A DNA stretch of 64,000 nucleotides from Campanula takesimana (lineage: Eukaryota > Streptophyta > Magnoliopsida > Asterales > Campanulaceae): assembly GCA_026119855.1 (NCBI GenBank), contig JAOWBW010000159.1:1541026-1605025 (forward strand), in the 5' to 3' direction. Both the position numbers and the translations under genes were made by a program. Positions 33,702 to 45,829 of this stretch are shown here, in pieces (within the stretch, counting starts at the first letter, position 1; every line of letters starts with the position of its first letter). The notes under the pieces are model-generated. The model saw nothing but the letters and a program-made list of their open reading frames with translations, had not been told where the DNA came from and made no database searches.

Positions 33702-36700
33702 TCAATTAGCAGCATCTGCCGAGGAAGAAGCATTAGCCCGAAGTTGTTTGCATCCATGCTCTGGAGCCAAGTTGTCTGAAGCAGCTCTCTTTGGTCTCAA
33801 CTGCAAACACAAAACCAATGTCACACGGAGGAATGGATGATCTACCACTTTTTTTTTCTTTTTTTTTTTTATGGTTAAAGTCATTCCATATATATCCATA
33901 AATGTAAGGAATACAACACTTATTTTATGAATTTAACTTTGTTGTAAATAAATGTGAAAATGGTTATATTTCTCATTCAGGACGTCACACTGGATTGTTA
34001 CCTTCTCCTCGGCACGCTGGTAGAAGTGTCTCACAAGTATATTTTTGCCTTCTGAAGATATCACTGCCAAATGAAATTAAAGACGAATCAAATACACCGA
34101 ATAAAAGAACAATTGCCTATTAAATGACAAACTTGTGAAGCAAAATGCACATCAGTATCTTTAGTACAAAAACACTGAATTTTCCATCCAAGCAGGTATG
34201 GAAACAGAACAACATCCTCTCCTGTGGCACGGTTAAACAAGCAACCCTAGGATGAAGGGCCCAAGGAAGCAGGAAGGTTGGAACGGACTCAAGTGTATAA
34301 TCAATTTGTTACGACTTACAGTACAACTGAATGGTCTAAAATGTGCATATTGATAAAGTCCATGGAACTCTGCTCTTTGAAATGTTTTCCAAGGAAAACC
34401 AGGATAAAGAATTACGGAGTATAACAACTCAGAATGAAGACAACACTTTAGTCAGATAAGGAAGTGCACGAACGGAACTGATACCCACTCTCTAATTTGC
34501 CAAATACAACTTCAAGAGGCAGCATACTCATGATTAGGATATCTACCGGTAAATCAGTAACATGAAGACAGAATCATTATCGGTGTCAAGAAAGAAGTTT
34601 GAGATCTTCTATCACCATTAAATGATATGGTGGACGTAAGTACAAAAAACACACACAGGGAAGTTGAAACTTTTAATTGGATTATGTGCATCAACACAGC
34701 AGATCACGTTCCCATGGATAAGAGATGGATGTGCAATCCAAGACCCTAAAGTGGTAGCCTGCTTTCATTCAGTAAAATCTTTTCTGATCAGCAGGAAATA
34801 GGGAAAGGCGCAAGAGAAGAAATATTCATGAATACGCTCGTACACAAAAGAATACCCAGAAACATAGTTAAACAACTTAAGCAATGGACAGTGTGTGATA
34901 ATCAACCCCACCCCAGAGGATGTCAATGTTTATGCATATTTTTACCTTGGTCAGGTGGAGGAGTTGTCCGATCATGAGTTGGATGATAAGTGATTGGCGT
35001 CATTTTCTGAAAGAAATATTAAAAGCATTCAGCATAAGTGATAATGTACATCTACTGTTTCGAAAGTTTTCATCAAAAAAAATGACAAGTGAAACCAGAG
35101 GTGATAATAGGTCTTACAAAAAACAAACAAGTGGCGAGTGAGATAATCTAGCGCATGTTCCCAATCCAAAGGGGGAAATTTAATGTTACATAGAAGAAAA
35201 ATAGCTATTAATAATCTCCATTGATATAGCTTACTAGATACACACACACACACATCTTGATAGCCATAACCTGATAAAGAACCATCTAATTCATAGGTCA
35301 AATGAAGTCAAACATAACCAGAAATTTAGAGGGTCAAGACCCAAGGACACATTATCTCTAAATCACAAACTCAATTAAGAGCTTAGTTGTAAGAAAGAGG
35401 GCCCAGCATGTAAATCATGCTTCAAGACTCCCCTCTTATGTTCAACTGGACAACTTGTGCACTAACACTCCAATCTAATGTTCAAGTGGGATGATTTGGA
35501 ACCGAGACCTTGTGCAACTAGCTTTCTTATGATGTTAAGTAATCAACTCAACTTGAGCTTGAGCTGTCAGAGGGCCCAACAACTATTATACATTAACTTC
35601 AGTTACACTGCTAATTAAAAATACAAAAAAAGGAAAGGTTGAACAACCAAAGTTCAACCAAGCTGCTTACTGCTCACAAAACAATAAGATGGTATGACAG
35701 AAGAACATAGAGTAAGTGCATCAAAACCTGTCAGGAAACGAAATCTACAATAAGTTCCAAAAGGTACAAGCTGAAGCTAAAATAACTTCCAATGTGTATT
35801 TTCTGTCCTGTTCCTAATCTATGAAAACGCCTATACGCTAATGTCATGGACTTGAAAAACTTACTTTCAGATATTTCATAACTAACCTTTTATATTATCT
35901 TTGTCTGAAAAACAGTAACAATGAACTACAACTATTGCATCACTGTCATTGGAGGATTATTTCCCCATGGTTCTGAACTTTCTTCTGTATATTGGCGCGG
36001 CAAAAAGCTCTCATAAGGCATGAGCCTCAACTCCTCTAGTTTACATCACAAGATTATGCAGCTCAATACCCCAGTAAACAAGAAGATAAGAGGACCTAGT
36101 TTGGTGTTAATGCATCCTAGTCATGCTCTAGGATTCAAGGATAGTTACGATGAAGGGCATAGAGACAGACAAAATTACTCAAAAGTGACAAATACCAATT
36201 AGAAACATTTGGAGATGGCTTGTAATTCTGCTCAATGAAGGGACCAAACTGTACTTCCAGTGAAGTGAAGAAGTTGAAAGGCTAGCCTATCAAGGCCTGT
36301 AAAATGAAACTCAACCCAATAACCAGGATAATGAGGAGCACAAGCCCCAAACCAAAATTTTAATTAATCAACAATGCGAATCAAAAAAGGCAAGGGCCGC
36401 TACTTTTTTACATCAATGAATTCTATGTACCAGCCTTGATGTCTCTTGGTATAATGTCCATTTGGCATCTCACATGGTTAGAAGTTATTGATAAGTCACT
36501 CCAAAGCAGCTTACATAGATGACCCTCTAATGGTCTACCCCACGACTAATCAGAGAAGGAGAATTCAAAAACCTAAGTTCTGCAGATAATTCTTCTCAAG
36601 TGATCAGTAAAGACCAAAAAGAAAAGAGATAGAGACCTGCGTAGAATACGCTCAACTGAGAAAACATACCCAAGGACTAAGTAGTCATAGTACCCCTTAA

Positions 36701-39238
36701 CTGGCTCCAAAGTCGAAACATGTCAAAGCTTAGAACCAGCACAAACCAACCCTGAAGATACTACCATACAAAGCATATTGAACAGTGTTTCTAGCTAGGC
36801 TAGGGCAGATAAAACTTAAAACTTCAAGTTTTAAGACCATGGCTTGAATCTGCACGACTATCAGAGTTGTGAAATGTGCTAGTTAAATACTTAAATCATA
36901 CAGGCTCTATTCGATTGTTCTTTCATATTAATCACCAAGGCCTCCACAACTGCTTCTTTGCATGTGGTGCTTCACATCACTAGTTCAATATCTTATGGAG
37001 TGATTGGTGGAGAGGAATGGATGGAAAATGGATGTAAAAATGAGTAGCGCTTCCATCACAAGGAGGAAGTGATCTTTTTTTTTGTAATATGCAACTATAA
37101 ATAACGATTACATATATGTGTACTTGAAGTAATTTAAGCCGTCTTTACTATATTTCCATCTTATCATCCTTTCTTCCTTTGTGTATGGAAAATTAGAGAT
37201 GAGTGGTCAATGTTCAGATGACTTGACATCTATCCTGTTTTACCTTGAGCAAATCAGAATCTTTCTAGTCATACAAATTTCTCTCCTGTTTCCCATCCTA
37301 CCACTTCTTTACTCTTCCAAATGCCGCAATAAAAGAGTTAAGAGTGTTAGACCAACCACCACTTTAAACACCCTCCTTTTCTCTTTTCTTCACTCAATTT
37401 TTCGGCATAAGCAGATTCACTCAAATCATCAAGAGTCATTCCAGACAAGGTTTTACCGTTTTCTTAATACTTCATGAACAGCTGTAACACATGGCCAAGG
37501 AAGATTTGTGCTTCTAGTAAGCCGTACTTAGTTTGTTACAGGTTAATGCTTTACACTTGGCCTCAAGCATTTATAATGCTTCCGTAACTCACTATATTTC
37601 CCTTTTGGATATTATTGTAGCATACGTCATCATTACAAAATTCTTTTCCAATCAAATCTATATACGTGAGTTAAAACATGCCTCAATATTAGCCAGGTAT
37701 GCCCTAAATATATAGTACAAGAGTAGTAACAGTCCAATCACTCATTACTAGCTGAGCAGACAAGAGGAACAAATCTATGCAAATAAGATAAAATAAACGT
37801 GAGAGCATAAAACCGGGAAAAAGAATGTTGGCAAAAAGTAAAAGGTCGCACAATGTACCATTCTACTGTCATTTTGTTTAGTCAGTGAAAGACCTTCCTA
37901 GACTACTTGTTCCATGGCAATAAAGTAGCAAGCTTAATCTCGTACTTCCTTTGTCCCAAGACAAGAGTCATTTTTTCCATTTTTGTTTATCCCAAAAGAA
38001 GAGTTGCGTCTCTCAAATTTAAGCTTTAAATCTCCACATCTTTTCATGTTGGTTAAAGTTTGCTTTCCAAATGTGCCTTTGCTAAAAAAAAAATTCTCTC
38101 TCTATTTTTCTAGTGTTTTTTTTTTTAATATGGGGAGGGGGGGGAGGGGGGGCAGAGGAAGTATACAACTGGAATCTATTATATTGCAAGAAGTAAAACA
38201 CCAACTGGATACAAGTGGACTACACCAGTTGGCAGGAGTCTGTATTTGAAGATTGGTCGTGCAGGATGAACTGTTAGCTATCTCACTTTTATGTTAATAT
38301 GTGATCTAATATTTGAAAAAGAACGCGACAAAAAGCGCAGACGGCAAGGCTTGGAAATGAATTGTAAGTAACATAGAATTTTGATCTATTTTATCCGGCA
38401 ATGCCCAACAAACAATATCATTGAAGACAAACCACAATACATTACAAATATGATGACGTGATACTATAGACAAATTACAATCTTCATTATATGCATTCAT
38501 ATGGTATACTAATCAAAAGAAACCATATCCCTGTTTTAGGAAAGAAAACACGAATGATTGTTATTTGTCACTCGAGTCAACAAAACCCTCAAAAAACACA
38601 TTGAACGGTTACCAAAAATAGGAACTGGCATTACGACAAATGAGGAATGCAACGGTCACAAGTTGTGGTTACATAAGTAAAACTAAACACACACTCACAT
38701 AGATATAATCAAAGAACACTGATCTGAATTCATTATTTAAAATTTAATACCAATTTCATATCAATTGATGCTCCAAAATGTTAAATCCCTCTCACAGACC
38801 GTAACAAATCATGACACCAACAAAATAAGGGCATAATTAACATGTACTGGTATAAATTTACAGGAGTGTTTAGCACAGTGACCCAAAGAAGCAAACAAAA
38901 ACCCCTATTCCCAAAACATATAAAATCCCAAACAAAAAATTGCAATAGTGAAATCCAACACCAAAAAATCAAATAAAAACACCTCAGCAATTCAATAACT
39001 GCATGTGACCACTTCACCAACAAAATATAAGAATCAAACATAAAATAAAAGATCATGAAAATGCAAGTTATATTTAATAAGAATTACTAGTTAAAATGGG
39101 TAAAATTCGAGATAAAAACCGAAAATAAGGAAGGAAGAGTAAAAAGGTGCTTACGGAAGGATTAGAAGGATCGGAGGGGCGAAGCTGGCTGAAGTTGTGG
39201 GGGTCGTAAGAAGGCCAGTTCCCGAACAACGACCCCAT
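33702..39238 (-). CDS. DDA1: DET1- and DDB1-associated protein 1 (DDA1)
   Basis: Small subunit of the COP10-DDB1-DET1 (CDD) module of CUL4-DDB1 ubiquitin ligases. In Arabidopsis it helps target ABA receptors such as PYL8. Exons: 39155-39238, 34946-35006, 34002-34063, 33702-33800; phases fit and give 101 aa, the family size. Visible: MGSLFGNWPSYDPHNFSQL at the N-terminus, TYHPTHDRTTPPPDQV, then SEGKNILVRHFYQRAEEK and a basic/Ala-Ser tail from LRPKRAASDNLAPEHGCKQ. Intron 1 is 4.1 kb, very long for so small a protein. A Pack-MULE begins 198 bases upstream of the ATG. Confidence 0.95.
35007..39154. other. DDA1 intron 1 (4.1 kb)
   Basis: Long intron with one recognisable element, the Stowaway-like 37945-38161. 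The remaining sequence shows no gene, tRNA or repeat I can name. Confidence 0.6.
37945..38161. mobile_element. Stowaway-like MITE (DDA1 intron 1)
   Basis: Left end CTTCCTTTGTCCCAAGACAA, right end GGGGCAGAGGAAG, with TA flanks. The right half includes a G-rich run. Confidence 0.6.
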
Positions 39239-39351
39239 GAATTCTGAACTGAGATCTCGGCCTCCAGGAAGAATCTAGAGCGAGAGGGGAGGAGCGAGAG
39301 AGAGAAGAATGCCGCTGTTTGTGTTTGTGTTTGCGTTTGTGTTTGTGATGG

Positions 39352-39359
39352 ATATATAC
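39352..39359 (-). promoter_or_regulatory. Candidate TATA box of DDA1
   Basis: TATATAT on the minus strand, about 115 bases before the ATG and about 77 bases from the Pack-MULE end. Inferred from motif and position. Confidence 0.35.
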
Positions 39360-39435
39360 AAGCGTTAACAGGTTGCAATGACAGGTAGAGTGGCTTTTGT
39401 AAAAGGACATTTTTACAGGTGGGGAAATCTGAGAA

Positions 39436-40643
39436 GAGTTTATTGCAAAATCGACATGCCTACTTTCAAAATATATCAATTTGACATGCAAACTTTAGAA
39501 ACATTAAATGTGTCCTGCCTACTTAACATTGCAATAATTTTTAAACACGTTTTTTAACACCCGTTAAATTCACAACGGGATACTCCAAAAAACTAACCAT
39601 CCGTCAATTTTTTGTAATGTACGTTATTTTTTAACACCCGTTACAAAATCATAAGATACCATACCTCAAAATAAAAAAAAAAACTACCTCTGCCAAAACT
39701 GAAAGCTCCTCCCTCTCTCTTTGGCTTTCTCTCTCTATCCTCCGGTCAACCCCCCTCCCTCTCCGGCGCTGCCCCTTCCCCTCCTTCGGTCATCCCCCAC
39801 CTCCGTCTCCGGTGTCACGTCCCTCACACCTCTGGCCTCCCCCTCCCACAGTTCCGGCGACCGTCCCCTTCCTCACCTCCGGCCGACTTCTTCTTCTCCG
39901 GCGAAGTCGTTTGGAGGAAGAGAGACTCCAGACCGCCTTTTTGTCGTCCCCAGCGACACTTCCCCTATCATATCTGGCCTCCTCCTTCCTCAGTTCCGCG
40001 ACCCCTCCCTTTTCGCACCTCCGGCCAACCTTCTTCTTCTCCGGCGAAAGCCAAAACAATCCAGATCTATACCTAGATCTGGATCGGTGCAAACCCAATC
40101 GCCGGAAAGACGTTGGAACTCCGTCTAGTTCAGTGCAGTCTCCTGAAGAAGGTGATGGAGTCCATCAAGGATCTGGTCAACGACGCCAATTTTGACTGCT
40201 CCGCCACCGGTTTCTCTCTCCAGGCCATGGATTCCAGTCACGTCGCTCTAGTGCCTCTCCTCCTTAGATCTGAGGGATTTGAAAAGCTTCATTCTCGAAT
40301 TCGAGTCTTTACACATTCCAGAGGGTGGTTGCTGAGTTGTGGTGGCTGGGTTGTGGCGGAGGGTGGTGGCAGGGTGAAGCTGGGGAGGAGGGATGTTTTG
40401 GGAAGGGAGATATGGTATCTCTAATGATTTTTGTAACGGGTGTTAAAAAAAATAACGTACATTACAAAAAATTGACGGATGGTTAGTTTTTTGGAGTGTC
40501 CCGTTATGAATTTAACAGGTGTTAAAAAACGTGTTTAAAAATTATTGCAATGTTAAGTAGGCATGACACATTTGATGTTTCGAAAGTTTGCATGCCAAAT
40601 TGATATATTTTGAAAGTAGGCATGTCGATTTTGCAATAAACTC
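39436..40643. mobile_element. Pack-MULE (Mutator-like, gene-carrying), 1208 bp
   Basis: Inverted ends of about 215 bases start GAGTTTATTGCAAAATCGAC on both sides. They are flanked by an exact 10-base duplication AATCTGAGAA (39426-39435; 40644-40653). The GC-rich interior (39690-40430) differs sharply from its AT-rich surroundings and carries PCNA exon sequence plus C/T-rich and G-rich pieces of unknown source. A roughly 90-base piece is repeated with changes at 39815-39905 and 39957-40047. There is no transposase. Confidence 0.92.
40110..40283 (+). pseudogene. PCNA 5' coding fragment captured by the Pack-MULE
   Basis: 58 codons match the start of proliferating cell nuclear antigen, the DNA sliding clamp: LELRLVQ, LLKKVMESIKDLVNDANFDC, GFSLQAMDSSHVALVPLLL, RSEGFE. 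The initiator codon is ACG here, and the match stops right after GFE where the sequence switches to unrelated DNA. The frame stays open to 40424 as a chimera. It is a fragment of about one fifth of the usual 260-odd residues and cannot make a clamp. Confidence 0.93.
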
Positions 40644-41371
40644 AATCTGAGAATGGCCAAAAACATTTGCACGCATACTGTGTGTAAAAGTATTACAGTA
40701 TTGTTTTTTTTTCTTTTATTATTATTGGTATTGATGATGTCAAAAGCATCGGATCAGCACTAATCCAGCGGTTCGAATAATCTGACAGTCTTTTGATGGC
40801 CTGAAAATGATTAACAAACGTGAACTAAGCTAGATCTTCTCCGGCGGAGGCCATCCGATGTAACATGGAAAGGTATGCATTATCAAAAGTTGTCCAATAA
40901 AAGGACATTTTTACAGGTGAGGAAATCTGAGAATGTCCAAAAACATAGTGTGCAAGAGTATTATCAGTTTTTTTTTTTATATTATTTTACTACCAATGTA
41001 AGAATATTAGTATTTGTGCTCGTGCTAATGACATGGTAATAGTATGGCATGGTAGTTAGGGTCAAAAAATTGAAAGATATGCATTATTAAAAGTTGTCCA
41101 ATATCTTAAAGTTCATCAAAATATAATAGCAAGCAATCCTTCACTACACACGAAATACATAAATGAATATAACAATTTTGAGTTATGGGTAATTTTATTT
41201 TATTATTATTAAGCAATGTAAGAATATTTTGTTAAGAACTTCTTTTTATTTGGGAAATGCATAAAAAACATGAAAAAGAAAAAGAAAAAGAAACAGGAAA
41301 AGAAATAGAAAAAAAGAGAATAGTGAGAAAAATGTGTTTTTACCGTGTAGAGTTTCGTTTCATGTTATATG
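40644..41371. repeat. Locally repeated AT-rich DNA, includes the empty-site paralogue of the Pack-MULE
   Basis: The block 'aaaaggacatttttacagg' is present at 39402 and 40905. 'gcattatcaaaagttgtcc' at about 40876 recurs slightly altered at about 41078. The copy at 40905-40950 runs through the Pack-MULE target site without insertion. Confidence 0.7.
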
Positions 41372-41630
41372 CTCCCTCCGTCCCAGCTCACTTGAGACTT
41401 TTTGATCAAAATTAGTCAACTTAAGGTCGGTTTGACCAACACTTTATATAAATATTTATGATCCGAATAAAAATTAAAAAAATGTAAAATGATCACCATT
41501 AAAAATCCTCTCAATAACAATTTTTTGAATTTTTTTTGGAACATAAATATTTCTATAAAGTGTTGGTCAAACCGACCTTAAGTTGACCAATTTTGGTCAA
41601 AAAGTCTTAAGTGAGCTGGGACGGAGGGAG
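41372..41630. mobile_element. Stowaway-type MITE
   Basis: Ends CTCCCTCCGTCCCAGCTCAC / GTGAGCTGGGACGGAGGGAG are perfectly complementary for 20 bases. Inner arms around 'ggtcaaaccgacctta' are also paired, giving an almost complete hairpin. Confidence 0.88.
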
Positions 41631-42330
41631 TATTAATTAAAGAGTATACTTGTAGTCGATAAGTATTTTTGCTATATATCATGCATTTGTTTTTTTTCTT
41701 TCCCCCAACTATGTACGATAATAACCAAAAGAAATAATGTTATGAATCTCACAGACCCTTGTTACCTTACAAATATTCTGCTTATTGATGACTTGAGAAC
41801 CTTCATAATCACATCACTTAAAAGTTATGAAGTTTTTCAATAATCTTTTCTACCTTTTTTTTAGGTACATCTTAGAATTAGAGATGGGGTAAGAAGAAGC
41901 GAGAGACCCAAGTGTTAGCACGGGCTGGATTGGGCCGGCAATGGACTACGTTGGAAGTTCCACCTTAAAACCAATTGGTGCTAAGGGGAGTAACTTCTCA
42001 AGTCTATATACCGGTCTATGTTTCTCTCTTTAAAAGATGTGGGATAATAATCTCTTACCGTACAAAATAAGAGGTTTTTATGTTCTTCATTAGGGGTATC
42101 ACAACATCTTGATTAGTTCATTTGTCAGCGTGGTAATCAGCGTAGAAATGTTCTATGGATACTATACTAATACTATTGAAGCATGAATGTTAGTACATCC
42201 TTCGTCAATTGTTCTACCTTTAATTTTTTTTATTTTGTTTATGCTAAATTTGGTAAAATGGTTTTTTTTTTTTCCATTCGTAAATTTAGCAGAAATGTTA
42301 TTTCACACCTCAATCAGAAAATCTTGAGAA
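41631..42330. other. Intergenic, no feature recognised
   Basis: AT-rich. The segment 41880-42100 ('agagatggggtaagaagaagcgagagaccc...aaaagatgtgggataataatctc') looks like eroded transposon or UTR sequence, but I cannot place it. Confidence 0.35.
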
Positions 42331-42335
42331 AAACG

Positions 42336-43140
42336 TGTTCTACACTAACGCTAGTGTAGAACGTGTTTTTAAAAAAAGCGGAGAACGCTGTGAGAAGGTG
42401 CGGTGGCATTGATGTAAATAACTGAAACTCATGAAAACTCACCAGACACTTTTCGAAACTGTAGGAGGCATTTTTCAATATTACAGCAGGCAAATTTTAA
42501 CACTAGAGCAGGCACATGTTTTGACACTACCAAGGCATGTTTAGACACTTATAAAAGTGTATGAGCAGGCATTTATTTTACATTTGTTATAATACAAGAG
42601 GCATTTTCTAATGCTATAAGAGGCACAAAATAATTGAGAGCAGACACTTATTTGAAACTTGTAAAAAAAAATAAAAAATCAACAGGCATGTTTTAAAATT
42701 CAAGTAGGCACATATAAAAATGTCTGCTGAATATTAGAAGTGCCTGCTTGAGTTTTAAAACATGCCTGTTGGGTTTTTTTTTCAAGTGCAAAAAAAAAAT
42801 GTCTTCTCTAAGGTAAAAAAGTGTCTGCTTGAGTTTTAAAACATGCCTGTTGGGTTTTTTTGTTTTTTTTTTTCAAGTGCCAAAAAAAATGTCTTCTCTA
42901 AGGTAAAAAAGTGTCTGCTTGAGTTTTAAAACATGCCTGCTGGGTTTTTGTTTTTTTTTTCCAAGTGCAAAAAAAAATGTCTTCTCTAAGATAAAAAAGT
43001 GCCTGCTATGAAAGTCCCAAAAAAAGTGTTTGCTGTAAAAATATTGAAAAGTGCATCCTACAGTATCGGAAAGTGCCTGCCCAAGAACTCTTCTATATGG
43101 AAAACACGTTTTACACTAACGCTAGTGTAATACGAGTTTT
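42336..43140. mobile_element. Unclassified repeat-built element with matching palindromes at both ends
   Basis: The 18-base motif TACACTAACGCTAGTGTA occurs near both edges (about 42342-42359 and 43109-43126). Between them are many 'gcaggca'-type motifs spaced about 25-30 bases (42460-42640), then about three tandem units of roughly 85 bases (from about 42744, 42830 and 42915). Part of the unit is inverted at 42680-42715. No ORF is supported. No family known to me fits. Confidence 0.6.
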
Positions 43141-43280
43141 TCACAAGAACGACTCCTCAATTATAGATAAAAGGTTTTAGGACATCTAATATACGAACCC
43201 CAACCAAACTTTAGTCATTTTTATTTTTATTATTAAATTTGTATTTTATGATGATTATATTATAATAAGTAAAATAGATA

Positions 43281-43583
43281 CTCCCTCCGGCCACAAATAT
43301 AAGCAACACTAAAGGATTTCACACAGATTAAGAAAATAATTAAAGTAGTTAAATCATCTTGATTTTACAAAAAATAAGAGCAAAAGTGACTAAATAGCCC
43401 TTAACAGGAGAAGCTGCACATTTATGCCATGTTAGTAGAATTTGTCTTGAAAAGTGAATCAATTATTAGGGGTATTTTTGGAACAAAATTATTAAATGAT
43501 CTTAAAATCCCATAAAATTGCTTATATTTGTGGCAAAAAAAAAAACACCCACGTTTGTTGCTTATATTTGTGGCCGGAGGGAG
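43281..43583. mobile_element. Stowaway-type MITE
   Basis: Ends CTCCCTCCGGCCACAAATAT / ATATTTGTGGCCGGAGGGAG are exact complements, with TA flanks. Confidence 0.85.
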
Positions 43584-43769
43584 TATGATAATGGGATTGA
43601 GTGGGCATACAGTGGGATGCATTCAATTTTAATCTTTACAAGTGAGAGACACAAGTAACAGGAAAATTTTGATTTTGCTTTTAACAAAAGTTTGAAGGTT
43701 CGAAAAAAGAAGAAGACAATGTTTGAAGGTTAGAAACCAGAAACAATAAATAAAAGCATTAACTAATAA

Positions 43770-45105
43770 TTTGGTCCCTAAACTTGGCAGTTTTTATTAG
43801 ATTGGTCGTTTATGAATAAATTTTATTAGTTGTGTACCTAAACTTGGCGCTTATATTATTTTGGTCCTCCACAATGGATTTATATCTTAGTTTGACTCTT
43901 TTATTTATTTTTACTAAATTTTTACTATTAAATTATACTATTTAAAAATTGTTTATAATGCGCTGAAAATAATTAATTAATTTCAAAAGAGCCTCAAATA
44001 TTTTTCTCCTCTATTTTTTTTTTCAAGTTATTCAATCTTAAAATTAACTCTTTGATGGGTTCGTATGTTGAAAAAGTTTATATCATCATTTTTTAAAAAT
44101 GTAATAATTTACCTTTAAAAAAATATAGTGAGAGAAATAAAATAGATTAGTAAAAAATAATTCTTTTAATAAATTCAAAAATTTCATTCAACCGATTCAC
44201 ATTTAAAACATTTTTTTTTTAATAATTTGGATTTAAGAAAGGAAATTTATTATTAATTTCATAGATTCAAGGCATCATTTTTTTTATTTTTAAATACTTA
44301 ATTACAGATTCCTTGAAAATAAGATTGAAAATTAGCAAAAGCATATAAATGGGAAAATAATAAATATTTGTCCCATAAACTTGGTATTATTAGTTTGGTC
44401 ACTCACGTTGGATTTTTTTTTCCATTTATATGCTTTTGCTAATTTTCAATCTCAGTTTTAAGGAATCGGTAATTAACTATTTAAAAATAAAAAATGATGC
44501 CTTTAATCCATGAAATTAATAATGAATTTATTTTTTAAAATCCAATTTATTAAAAACAAGTTTTTGTTTGAATGTGAATCGGTTGAATGAAATTGTTTAA
44601 TTTATTAAAAGAATTATTTTTTACTAAAATGTTTTATTTCTCTCACTATATTTTTTAAATGTATATTATTACATTTTTTAAAAATGAACATATAAACTTT
44701 TTCAACGTAGAAACCCATAAAAGATTTAATTTTAAGGTTGAATAACTCGAAAAAATTATAGGAGAAAAATATTTGACACTCTTTTAAAAATAATTAATTA
44801 TTTTTAGTGCATTATAATTTTTTTAAAAATATAATTTAATAGTAGAAAATTAGTAAAAATAAATAAAAGGGGCAAACTAAGATATAAATCCACAATGGAG
44901 GAGCAAATTAATATAAGCGCCAAGTTTAGGGACCCAACTATCATTAGTTTCAGGGGTATATTCGGCATTTTGAAAAATCTCACAGAAGGAAGGGGCAAAT
45001 TGACAAAAAAAAAAAAAACCATCATAAGGGACCAGACTAATAAAATTTATTCATGAATGACCAAACTAATAAAAACTATCAAGTTTAGGGACCAAAATAT
45101 TATTT
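43770..45105. mobile_element. Large foldback element, arms of about 600-680 bases
   Basis: The left arm 43770-44355 and right arm 44415-45105 are inverted copies. They open with TTTGGTCCCTAAACTTGG and close at a short centre near 44360-44415. The TTGGTCC...AAACTTGG motif recurs inside. No coding frame and no certain target duplication were found. Confidence 0.75.
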
Positions 45106-45150
45106 AATCTTAAATAAAAAAACAAAAAAGAAAATGGTGTTGTTATTCAC

Positions 45151-45829
45151 ACCCGTAAAATTGGTGAATACACCCGTAATGATGTTTCTTACAAAAATGT
45201 CATTGATCTAAATGTCATCAATAACCTTATCTCCTCCATACACTCAAACATCATCCTCTTCCTGAACCCATATCTCAACAAAATGAAGCAACCTTTCCAT
45301 CTCCTTCCCCCTCCCACGGCAGCCTTCTCCAGCGGCTATCACCGTTAATCCCTCCAGTAGCTCGTGCCCTGTCCGCCCAAATCTAAAACCCTAGCTCTAC
45401 ATCCCTCTCACTGCAGGAAATCTCAACCACGATCTCTCCTCCATCTTCGCGCCCATGCTACATCCATTTCCGGTCATCTTACAAATGAGACATCTTTCTC
45501 CGATCTTTAAGATCTTATGATGAAGGAGAAATTTGGAGAAGATGAAGTTGGCTGGAAATTTTGAAGTTGTGTTGCCGGAAATAATGGAGGTCGCCGGAAA
45601 TTTGGAGAAGAAGAAGATGAAGTTGGCTGGAAATTTTGAAGTTGTGCTGCCGGGAATAATGGAGGTCGCCGGAAATTTGGAGAAGAAGATAAATTTGGGT
45701 GTGTGAATATATGGGTGGGTTTTGTGTGTTTTATGACTGGAAAGGGTATAATAGGAAGATTGTTGAATTTATTTTAATTTTGAATTGTGAGTTTATCCTT
45801 ACGGGTGTATTCACCATTTTTACGGGTGT
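45151..45829. mobile_element. Element with CACACCCGTAAAA ends and coding-like interior
   Basis: Inverted ends of about 33 bases (CACACCCGTAAAATTGGTGA and complement) enclose 600 bases less AT-rich than the flanks. A unit of about 75-80 bases with 'gatgaagttggctggaaatt' is tandemly duplicated (about 45538-45612 and 45617-45690). It may carry captured gene sequence. I found no clear target duplication. Confidence 0.6.

Noticed and set aside
40113..40115. TTG as start codon of the PCNA-like frame
   Set aside because: PCNA starts one codon earlier, where ACG replaces ATG. A TTG start is not expected in a plant nuclear gene.
39721..40195. Overlapping frames of 127-135 codons rich in Pro/Ser/Leu
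   Set aside because: They arise from C/T-rich DNA in the Pack-MULE. Frames overlap in several phases with no motif; only the PCNA piece has family support.
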